Shown here piece by piece: positions 1 through 5,064 of a stretch of DNA of 5,064 nucleotides. Position numbers and translations under genes: made by a program. Where the stretch lies: positions 1 to 5,064 of the forward strand of contig JAADHL010000156.1 in the NCBI GenBank assembly GCA_013151875.1. The letters run 5' to 3'. This DNA comes from Deltaproteobacteria bacterium. GTDB taxonomy: Bacteria; Myxococcota_A; UBA9042; DTJE01. The notes below the pieces were generated by a model. It was not told the origin of the DNA and searched no databases. It saw nothing but the letters and a program-made list of their open reading frames with translations. How positions within the stretch are numbered: position 1 is the stretch's first letter; each line of letters starts with the position of its first letter.

Positions 1-104
1 ATCCAGTACGCCTGCGCCCAAATCGGCTTGCTGCCTTGCCAAAGCACTCGTTTCCGCCGTCTCTGACGCAGATTTGACGGTGGATTTGGGTGTAACGCCT
101 GCCC

Positions 105-133
105 TTGTCAGCCCACAGACGATTTGCAATAGT
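105..133 (+). promoter_or_regulatory. Possible sigma70-type promoter for the ligase
   Basis: TTGTCA at 105-110 matches the -35 consensus at five of six positions. It is followed after exactly 17 bases by AATAGT at 128-133, which matches the -10 consensus at four of six. Transcription would begin near 140, giving a leader of roughly 35 bases before the ligase ATG. This is a pattern match in a GC-rich genome without supporting data. The ligase could equally be transcribed from further upstream. Confidence 0.3.
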
Positions 134-161
134 CGGGATCGGTCGAAAACCCTGCCGAGTC

Positions 162-166
162 GGAGG
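162..166 (+). promoter_or_regulatory. Shine-Dalgarno site of the ligase
   Basis: GGAGG lies seven bases before the ATG at 174. It decides the start: the same frame is open back to a TTG at 105, but the 23 residues this would add do not resemble the ligase family, and no comparable ribosome-binding site precedes that TTG. Confidence 0.8.
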
Positions 167-173
167 ACGTGAA

Positions 174-2165
174 ATGGTCGAAATAGCAAAACGGGACGGC
201 GTGCCCCAGTGCACCCTGGACAACTTCGAGCGGGACTTCGCGGATCGCCATCTGCTGCACGGGATCGTCGCGAAATGGGCAAAGGAAACGCCTCAGGACC
301 TGGCGGTCATCAACGCCGACACCAAGGTAACAGTAACCTGGGAACGCTTCGATAAGGCCACAACGGCCATGGCCATGAAGCTGCTGGACATGGGTTTCGT
401 CAAGGGCGACTACTTCGCCACGTCCCTGCCGCTGCTGACCGAGCACCTTTTCCTGGAGTACGCTTGCTTCAAGATCGGCGTGCGGTTCGTGCCGCTGGAC
501 CTCAGGCTCAAGCCACCGGAGGTGATCCGCAGCCTGTCCCTGGTCCATGCCAAGGGCTACGGCTTCCTGGGAAAAACCGACGCAGCCGACTTCAGGGAGC
601 TGGCCAAGGCAGTGCGTGCCAATTGTCCGTTCGTGGAACACCTGATCCAGTTTTCCCCTCCAGAGCAGGACGTGCTCGATGGCGCCAAAGCCGCTTTTGA
701 GTTCGCGGCGGAGGCGGCTCAACTCGCGGTAAACGCCTTTTCCGCGGGTGAGGGCAGCCCCTTGATGAAGAAGTACGTCGAGGTCGTGGGTTCCATAGGC
801 GAGGACGACGGCTGTCTGGTCATCTTTACCACCGGGTCCACGGGCTACCCAAAACCGGCGCTCCTTTCCCATCGCAACATCACCTGCCAGAACATGTGCC
901 TGGGCGAGGCCTTCGATATGACGAAAAACGCGAGGATGCTGGTCAACCTGCCGCCGTCGCACGTGGGGTGCCAGACGGAACAGCTCATGACGCCCCTGTT
1001 CTTCGGCCAGACCGTAGTAATCCTGCATATCTTCGACGCCGAGAAGTCGCTCAAGGCCATTCAGGACTACCGCGTCAACTGCTTTGGCCAGATCCCGGCC
1101 CTGTTCAATATGGAGTGGATGTTGCCCAACTATGGAGATTTCGACCTGGACAGCCTCAGGTTCGCGCTGTACGGGGGACAGCAGGTGTCGCGCCAGTTCC
1201 TGGAGAAGTTGTCCGCCATGGCGCCGGGCTTCGGCACCGGACTGGGCCTTACAGAGACCGCGGGTTTCGCCACCTACTCGCCCCTCGACGGCACCGTGGA
1301 CGACATCCTGGCGGGAATCGGTTACGACATGCCCGTCTATCCCATGTCGATCCGGGGGCCGATGAAGGAGGACGGTTCGGCGGGCGATGAATTGCGGGAA
1401 GGTGAGACCGGCAACATCTGCTTCAAGGGGCCTCAGACTTTCCTGGGCTACGTGAACGACCCGGATGCGACCGCGCGGACCATCAGCGTGGACGGATACC
1501 TGTATACCGGTGACTTGGGTTTCAAGGACGCCAAGGGCCTGCACTTCGCGGGCCGCCAGAAGTGGGTGATCAAACCCAAAGGCTACCAGGTGTTCCCTGC
1601 CCAGGTTGAGGAGCAATTGGCGGAACTCGAGGACAAGGTCGGTATGGTCGGCGTTGTCGGGGTGGAACACGATGTGTTCAGCGAGGGTATTGTGGCCTTT
1701 GTGGAAAAGAAGGCCGGCGCGGAACTGACCGTCGAGGAACTTCAGGCGCACGCGAAGGAAACACTGGCGTCCTATATGAGGCCCGGACATTACGTGTTGG
1801 TGGAGCCGGGGGAGTTTCCGCTGAACCGGGTGGCCAAGACCGACTACGTTACGCTTAGCGAGATGGCGAAGGCAGAGGTCGAGCGTCTGCGCGCGGCAGG
1901 CGGCTGGGACCGCCAGAGTGAACGAACATTTCCCTTTATGCGGCAACCTCGGGGATTGCGCTGGTCCTGGCGCTCGTGCCCTGCGCGGCGTCGGCGTCCG
2001 GCGCTGCTTCCACTGACGGGCCGCCCGACCGCATCGACCCCCTGGTCGTGTCCTCAGAGGACGGCGCTTGGAGCCTGCGTTTTTCGACCGCGATCCAGGG
2101 CCTGCTGCAATACGACGGCAAGGACTCCGGCGGGGGCAGGAAAGACACCGTGCGTCCCAGGCTGA
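174..2165 (+). CDS. ANL-superfamily acyl-CoA (acid-CoA) ligase, reading frame overrunning its natural end
   Basis: Class I adenylate-forming enzyme. It should activate a carboxylic acid with ATP to an acyl-adenylate and then transfer it to CoA, in the cytoplasm. Core motifs are visible in order (residues from ATG 174): phosphate loop TTGSTGYPK at 219-227, GLGLTET at 356-362, YTGDLG at 444-449 with Asp447 as the expected ribose-binding Asp, hinge motif GRQKWVIKPKG at 460-470, and C-terminal PLNRVAKTDY with Lys555 as the expected catalytic lysine. The chain ends in family style at Gln581 (base 1916), a normal length. No stop follows: the frame continues another 82 codons to TGA 2163-2165, overlapping the porin out of frame, and this tail is Arg/Pro-rich and looks non-native. 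A TGA at 1919-1921 lies one frame away, so a missing base just before it is likely. Substrate is unknown; a fatty, alicyclic or aromatic acid is possible. The family call is secure. Confidence 0.92.
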   Translation: MVEIAKRDGVPQCTLDNFERDFADRHLLHGIVAKWAKETPQDLAVINADTKVTVTWERFDKATTAMAMKLLDMGFVKGDYFATSLPLLTEHLFLEYACFKIGVRFVPLDLRLKPPEVIRSLSLVHAKGYGFLGKTDAADFRELAKAVRANCPFVEHLIQFSPPEQDVLDGAKAAFEFAAEAAQLAVNAFSAGEGSPLMKKYVEVVGSIGEDDGCLVIFTTGSTGYPKPALLSHRNITCQNMCLGEAFDMTKNARMLVNLPPSHVGCQTEQLMTPLFFGQTVVILHIFDAEKSLKAIQDYRVNCFGQIPALFNMEWMLPNYGDFDLDSLRFALYGGQQVSRQFLEKLSAMAPGFGTGLGLTETAGFATYSPLDGTVDDILAGIGYDMPVYPMSIRGPMKEDGSAGDELREGETGNICFKGPQTFLGYVNDPDATARTISVDGYLYTGDLGFKDAKGLHFAGRQKWVIKPKGYQVFPAQVEEQLAELEDKVGMVGVVGVEHDVFSEGIVAFVEKKAGAELTVEELQAHAKETLASYMRPGHYVLVEPGEFPLNRVAKTDYVTLSEMAKAEVERLRAAGGWDRQSERTFPFMRQPRGLRWSWRSCPARRRRPALLPLTGRPTASTPWSCPQRTALGACVFRPRSRACCNTTARTPAGAGKTPCVPG

Positions 2166-3193
2166 GGCGCCTGCGACCTGTTCTGTGCGGAAACCTCGGA
2201 ACCCGCAGCCTCACCTTCAAGCTGCACTTTAGCGTCCTGCCCGACGATCTGGAAATAATGGACGCGTTTCTGAACTTTCGCGCCACGGACGACCTGCGGG
2301 TCCGCGCCGGCATATTCAAGGTCCCCTTTTCTCGCTACCGCATCCAGTCCTTTCAGCGCCTGACCCTGGTGGACTGGGCCATTACCAGCGGGTATTTTGG
2401 GGCCGAGAGGCAGGTCGGGTTCGCGTTCCATAACGGATACGAGAAGCCCGCCCCGATCGAGTACGAGGTGGGCGTGTTCACGGGCCAGAATACGCGGGCG
2501 TCGCACGCCGTCAAGCTGTCTGGGATCTACGGCGAGACCGCACCCAATAGGTCCGATCTGACCGGACCCGACCCCTACGACGGCCTGCACCCCGAGATCG
2601 TCGCGCACGTTGCGTACAACTCGGGCGGGATCGACACGCTCACGGACACGGATTTCACGGGCGGGCCGGTTCGCTACTCGGTCGGGGTCAGCACGGCATG
2701 GGATATACGTCCCGAGCGCGCGCAGGACTTGGCCTTCCGGTTGGCACCCGAATTCCTGCTGAAGGCATACGGGTTTTCGATGTCGGTGTTCGCTAACCTT
2801 GGACTGGTCCAGATGGGGGACGGTATGGATGACACGCGTCCCGGCCTCCTTGGGGCGCAGGCCCAGGCTTCGTATCTGATCGCCGGTCGATACGAACTGG
2901 CTATGAGATACGCCTTCCTTCAGGTACTGGATGCACTGCGCTCGGACGCCAGGGATCGCGCAGACGCGATCATCGCCGGGGTCGCGGATCCAGACGAAAA
3001 GTCCGATCTGGAAAGGCGCTACTCTAAGGCCGGCGATCTGAAACGCCGGCATGAACTATCCGTGGGTATTAATGTGTACATCATCGGAAACCAGTTGAAA
3101 TGGCAGTCCGACTTTGCATGGCTGCCGCGGACCACTGCCTCCGGCACCTTCAACGACATCCGCTTCCGCACCCAGGTTCAGCTGGCTTTTTGA
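1976..3193 (+). CDS. OprO/OprP-type (phosphate-selective porin family) outer-membrane porin, start frame disrupted
   Basis: Predicted trimeric beta-barrel porin of the phosphate-selective porin O/P family; members of this family outside Pseudomonas have varied or unknown solutes. Support: an Arg-rich stretch followed by a 'FKLHFSVLPDDLEIMDAFLNFR' type region (bases about 2215-2282), then RVRAGIFKVPFSRYR at about 2300-2340, typical of this family. Alternating amphipathic beta-strands run throughout and the chain ends in QVQLAF, a C-terminal Phe as used for BAM recognition. GTG 1976 is the first conventional start in frame, but it falls inside a signal peptide: the same frame upstream reads GIALVLALVPCAASASG, preceded by a stop at 1919-1921 and no ATG, GTG or TTG. 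ATG 1938, one frame away, gives MRQPRG; adding one G to the G-run at 1951-1954 joins it to IALVLALV, a classic Sec leader with an SAS-G cleavage site. The true gene therefore probably spans about 1938-3193. It follows the ligase directly and may share its transcript. The family call is good; the start is uncertain. Confidence 0.85.
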   Translation: MPCAASASGAASTDGPPDRIDPLVVSSEDGAWSLRFSTAIQGLLQYDGKDSGGGRKDTVRPRLRRLRPVLCGNLGTRSLTFKLHFSVLPDDLEIMDAFLNFRATDDLRVRAGIFKVPFSRYRIQSFQRLTLVDWAITSGYFGAERQVGFAFHNGYEKPAPIEYEVGVFTGQNTRASHAVKLSGIYGETAPNRSDLTGPDPYDGLHPEIVAHVAYNSGGIDTLTDTDFTGGPVRYSVGVSTAWDIRPERAQDLAFRLAPEFLLKAYGFSMSVFANLGLVQMGDGMDDTRPGLLGAQAQASYLIAGRYELAMRYAFLQVLDALRSDARDRADAIIAGVADPDEKSDLERRYSKAGDLKRRHELSVGINVYIIGNQLKWQSDFAWLPRTTASGTFNDIRFRTQVQLAF

Positions 3194-3218
3194 AGTCTTA
3201 CTAACCCACACCCAGGTT
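3169..3218 (+). repeat. Left pair of CACCCAGGTT boxes (direct repeat)
   Basis: CACCCAGGTT occurs at 3169-3178 and again at 3209-3218, exactly 40 bases apart. The first copy lies inside the last codons of the porin (Arg-Thr-Gln-Val), the second 16 bases after its stop. The same box occurs in reverse complement on the right side of the transposase. The second copy extends its match: 3209-3224 agrees with the reverse complement of 4421-4436 at 14 of 16 positions. Confidence 0.6.
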
Positions 3219-3263
3219 GATTTTCTACGAAACAATTCTCGGCTTTTTTCGATAGGTCTCATC

Positions 3264-3270
3264 GGAAGGG
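3264..3270 (+). promoter_or_regulatory. Shine-Dalgarno site of the transposase
   Basis: GGAAGGG ends seven bases before ATG 3278. It favours that start over ATG 3332, which lacks a clear ribosome-binding site although family members usually begin close to the sequence at 3332. Confidence 0.55.
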
Positions 3271-3277
3271 ACGGAAA

Positions 3278-4231
3278 ATGGCGGAGATGGTTTCGATACT
3301 GTCCCGGCCACATTGCAATACGGCATTTGAAATGTCTGCGCCAAGGCAAATCATTCCGGGCTCAACGTATTTGGTCACACGCAGGACTACGCAAAGGATG
3401 TTCTTGCTGAGGCCGGCTCCGCTCATCAAGCAATTCTTCGAGTACTGCCTTGCATACGCTGTCCAAAAGTACTCCGTCAATATCCATGGTTATTGTGTGA
3501 TGTCCAACCATTATCATCTGGTGCTCACCGACACGAACGGGAACCTACCGGCCTTTATGTCGTGGTTCAACGAATTTTTGGCAAAGGCGTTCAACGCCCT
3601 GCACGGCAGGTGGGAGAACTTCTGGGCTCCGGGCAGCTACAGCATGGTCCACCTTCAGACGCCTCAGGATACCTTGGACAAGATCATGTACACCATTATC
3701 AACCCCGTGCGCGCCGGTCTTGTGTCCAGGGCCAGGCACTGGCCTGGCGCGCACTCCGTGTCCATGCGTTTCGGAGTTCAGGTGAGTCTTGAGCGACCGA
3801 AGCACTTCTTCCGCTCCAAGGGGCCCATGCCAAAGAAAGTAACCTTTACTTTGGAGCGACCTTCGGGGTTCGAAGTCCTGACTGATGAAGAGTGGCAGGA
3901 CTTGGTAAGGGAACGTTTGGCAGAAAGTGAAAAAGAAATTGGTCAGGAGTGTAATCAGGAAGGCCGCTCGTTCATGGGTTCAAGGGTTGCCCTGAATATC
4001 CGCCCAACCGATTCGCCGTCTACGAGAGCGCCACGCCGCGCACGTAATCCCATGGTAGCTGCTCGTGACAAGTCAATCCGTATCCAGGCGATCGAGCAGT
4101 TGAAGCTTTTCAGGCTGGCTTATCGCCAGGCATTCAGTCAATGGAAGGCAGGAAACCTCAATGCAGTCTTCCCTTACGGCACCTACGCGTTGCGGGACAT
4201 TGTTCAAGTGCAGGCCATTCCTCCGCCTTGA
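3278..4231 (+). CDS. Y1/HUH transposase, REP-associated tyrosine transposase (RAYT) type
   Basis: Single-strand DNA transposase related to IS200/IS605 TnpA. HUH enzymes nick single-stranded hairpin DNA through a 5'-phosphotyrosine link. In the 317 residues: IIPGSTYLVTRRT at about 24-36 is the usual beginning of the Y1_Tnp domain; VMSNHYHLVLT carries the metal-binding pair His78 and His80; and MYTIINPVRAGL carries the expected catalytic Tyr138 followed by the Asn-Pro signature of the RAYT branch. The domain ends near residue 165. The remaining 150 residues have a basic Pro/Arg linker (about 243-265) and end in FPYGTYALRDIVQV, a tail I recall from other stand-alone Y1 transposases but cannot name as a domain. 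ATG 3278 is preceded by a good ribosome-binding site; ATG 3332 would remove 18 residues and fit the family start better. No TnpB or other accessory gene is present. The gene looks intact. RAYTs generally act on REP hairpins in trans, and a candidate hairpin lies about 220 bases downstream. Confidence 0.9.
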   Translation: MAEMVSILSRPHCNTAFEMSAPRQIIPGSTYLVTRRTTQRMFLLRPAPLIKQFFEYCLAYAVQKYSVNIHGYCVMSNHYHLVLTDTNGNLPAFMSWFNEFLAKAFNALHGRWENFWAPGSYSMVHLQTPQDTLDKIMYTIINPVRAGLVSRARHWPGAHSVSMRFGVQVSLERPKHFFRSKGPMPKKVTFTLERPSGFEVLTDEEWQDLVRERLAESEKEIGQECNQEGRSFMGSRVALNIRPTDSPSTRAPRRARNPMVAARDKSIRIQAIEQLKLFRLAYRQAFSQWKAGNLNAVFPYGTYALRDIVQVQAIPPP

Positions 4232-4426
4232 GTGAGTGGTTCCTGTTTCACCCAAACAGACAGACAGTTAAGACTATCAAGCCGGGGGCAAGTCTGTCCT
4301 GAGGGGATTATTTCATCAATGGGGCCTTACTCACGGCCGTCATGTGTGAGGTTTCGGCTGTGACCATGCTCTGATGTAGCCTGAAATCCAGGATGTTTAT
4401 CTTTAGGTGGGAACAACAGAAGAACC
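4232..4426. other. Non-coding stretch downstream of the transposase
   Basis: I find no convincing gene here. It contains a short hairpin CTGTTT/AAACAG (4243-4248 with 4254-4259, loop CACCC) running into three tandem ACAG units (4256-4267). There are also weaker complementary pairs, AGACT with AGTCT (about 4270-4296) and CTCAC with GTGAG (about 4330-4350). No T-run follows any of them, so none looks like an intrinsic terminator. It may be the 3' untranslated or structural end of the transposase unit. Confidence 0.4.
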
Positions 4427-4497
4427 AACCTGGGTGAGGGGACTCGCGTATCCAACCCCTCGCCTTCAGGCGAGGGTAGTTGAGATTAACCTGGGTT
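4427..4497 (-). repeat. Right pair of boxes, reverse complement of CACCCAGGTT
   Basis: AACCTGGGTG at 4427-4436 is the exact reverse complement of the left box. AACCTGGGTT at 4488-4497 differs from it only in the last base. The two copies are 61 bases apart and bracket the hairpin at 4453-4482. The outer copy ends seven bases from the stop codon of the hydrolase. Confidence 0.6.
4453..4482. repeat. REP-like bulged hairpin
   Basis: CCCTCGCC (4457-4464), loop TTCA (4465-4468) and GGCGAGGG (4469-4476) form a perfect 8-bp GC-rich stem. Past a two-base bulge (TA, 4477-4478) the pairing resumes with CAAC (4453-4456) and GTTG (4479-4482). Bulged GC-rich stems of about this size are typical of REP elements, and GTAG, the tetranucleotide that marks many REPs, is present at 4476-4479, though on the 3' side of the + strand stem. 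No T-run follows on either strand, so a plain terminator is less likely. It lies just past the 3' end of the hydrolase and could protect that transcript's end. Confidence 0.55.
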
Positions 4498-4504
4498 GGG
4501 ATTT

Positions 4505-5064
4505 TTACGGCAGGCCGGAGGACTCGACCAGGGCCATGATGACAGCGCCGATTCCGTAGGGCGCGTCCTCCACAATCTTTACGGCGGCGTAGCCTTTGAA
4601 TGAACCAGGTCCGGTTGGTCCTGATATGTCCGTGATTACGGGCCGACCCTCGTCGTCGGTGATGATGCGGGTTTTGATGCCTTCCACAGCCGCGTAGACG
4701 GCGCCCAGCACCCCGTCGTTCAGGTATCCGTACCTGTATCCACGCGCCATGGCGGACGCGAAAAGGGCGGTGGCGCTGGTTTCCAGGTAGGTCTCGCCCG
4801 GGCGATTGAGCACCGTCCACCACATGCCCGATGCCAGGTCCTGTGAGGCCAGCGCTGCATCGATGAGACGGCCCGCGGCCTGTTTCGCATCAATGTCAGT
4901 TTCGCCCCGGTTCCGGCGTACCCGCAAGTATTCGTACCCGGCGGCCGCAACCCAGCCGTTCCCACGACCCCAGAACACGCCGTCTTTCTGGTCCGGCCAG
5001 TTGTACGCGTGCCTGTAGAAACCAGACGGGTCCTGTAGCAGGTTTGTGAATATCGCGAACTGCG
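4505..5064 (-). CDS. GH88/GH105 unsaturated glycuronyl hydrolase, C-terminal part (5' end outside the window)
   Basis: The frame is open to the window edge and ends with TAA at 4505-4507, leaving 185 C-terminal residues, about half of a usual GH105 protein. Family landmarks: DPSGFYRHAYNW (about 4995-5032), FWGRGNGWV (4949-4975), the block SGMWWTVLNRPGETYLETSA (about 4770-4829) followed by ALFASAMARGYRYGYL, and near the C-terminus GPTGPGSFKGY with DAPYGIGAVIMA. These fit the alpha/alpha-barrel hydrolases that hydrate and cleave the unsaturated uronic acid left by polysaccharide lyases, as on rhamnogalacturonan. The catalytic Asp is expected upstream, outside the window, so activity, exact substrate and any signal peptide cannot be judged. 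GTG 4976-4978 is an internal codon and not the start. The gene is convergent with the porin and transposase. Confidence 0.9.
   Translation of the reverse strand, partial: QFAIFTNLLQDPSGFYRHAYNWPDQKDGVFWGRGNGWVAAAGYEYLRVRRNRGETDIDAKQAAGRLIDAALASQDLASGMWWTVLNRPGETYLETSATALFASAMARGYRYGYLNDGVLGAVYAAVEGIKTRIITDDEGRPVITDISGPTGPGSFKGYAAVKIVEDAPYGIGAVIMALVESSGLP

Larger units (their letters stand above)
3209..4497 (+). mobile_element. RAYT/REP-like island between convergent genes (proposed limits)
   Basis: The stretch lies between the 3' ends of the porin (+) and the glycuronyl hydrolase (-). It holds one Y1 transposase gene, is bounded by inverted CACCCAGGTT boxes, and carries a bulged hairpin at its right end. 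This agrees with the known organisation of REP-associated transposases, which sit singly between genes and are flanked by REP sequences in inverted orientation. I see no target-site duplication, as expected for HUH transposases. The right limit is ambiguous: the best inverted partner of the left box ends at 4436, but another copy ends at 4497. The coding part appears less GC-rich than its neighbours. Confidence 0.4.

Noticed and set aside
1..66. Frame-1 fragment reading IQYACAQIG at the window start, recalling the A2 region of acyl-CoA synthetases.
   Set aside because: Only about nine residues match, the expected following motif is absent and a stop comes at 64-66. It is too short to call a ligase remnant.
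2..172. Open + frame ending in TGA at 170-172, just before the ligase ATG, as a possible upstream gene end.
   Set aside because: The peptide is rich in Ser, Thr and Arg and resembles no family I know; the opposite strand is also open here, so neither can be chosen.
108..1946. Long - strand open frame of 612 codons opposite the ligase.
   Set aside because: It is a shadow of a GC-rich gene: its His/Arg/Gln-rich product has no family features, while the + strand carries every ligase motif.
2054..3052. Long - strand open frame opposite the porin.
   Set aside because: No domain features; explained by codon bias of the porin on the other strand.
3228..3250. CGAAA/TTTCG pairing with a T-run after the porin, as a possible terminator.
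   Set aside because: The stem is only five weak pairs with a loop of more than ten bases, and the T-run lies inside it and not after it.
4256..4267. Three tandem ACAG units.
   Set aside because: Three 4-base units are too few for a meaningful tandem repeat or CRISPR-like structure.
4308..4823. - strand open frame overlapping the hydrolase end and the repeat region.
   Set aside because: Arg/His-rich sequence in a different frame from the clear hydrolase and crossing the hairpin; a shadow.

Overview
The window comes from a GC-rich Gram-negative bacterium: it encodes an outer-membrane porin behind a Sec-type leader. The style of the acyl-CoA ligase and the OprP-type porin recalls Desulfobacterota/Myxococcota or other environmental Proteobacteria. 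That placement is inferred from family resemblance only and is weak.

Layout. (1) Positions 1-173: upstream region with no gene I can confirm, a possible sigma70-type promoter and a strong Shine-Dalgarno site. (2) From 174, + strand: a class I adenylate-forming (ANL) acyl-CoA/acid ligase with its core motifs present. (3) Immediately downstream, + strand: an OprO/OprP-type porin. The junction at about 1917-1954 is broken. The ligase frame has no stop where family similarity ends and runs out of frame across the porin, while the porin's signal-peptide frame has no conventional start. Two one-base indels would repair both. (4) Positions 3194-4504: an insertion-like island between convergent genes. 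It carries a Y1/HUH transposase of the REP-associated (RAYT) type, copies of a 10-bp box (CACCCAGGTT) in inverted orientation on the two sides, and a bulged REP-like hairpin on the right side. (5) Positions 4505-5064, - strand: the C-terminal part of a GH88/GH105 unsaturated glycuronyl hydrolase, truncated by the window end.

How the parts may fit together. Ligase and porin are adjacent on the same strand and could be co-transcribed: a porin admitting an organic acid and a ligase activating it to a CoA thioester. That pairing is inference. The hydrolase is convergent and belongs to another unit, probably breakdown of pectin-like or other uronic-acid polysaccharides. The RAYT island sits where REP systems usually lie, between two convergent 3' ends. 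It is the most unusual part of the window, because gene, repeated boxes and hairpin together look like a self-contained RAYT/REP unit.
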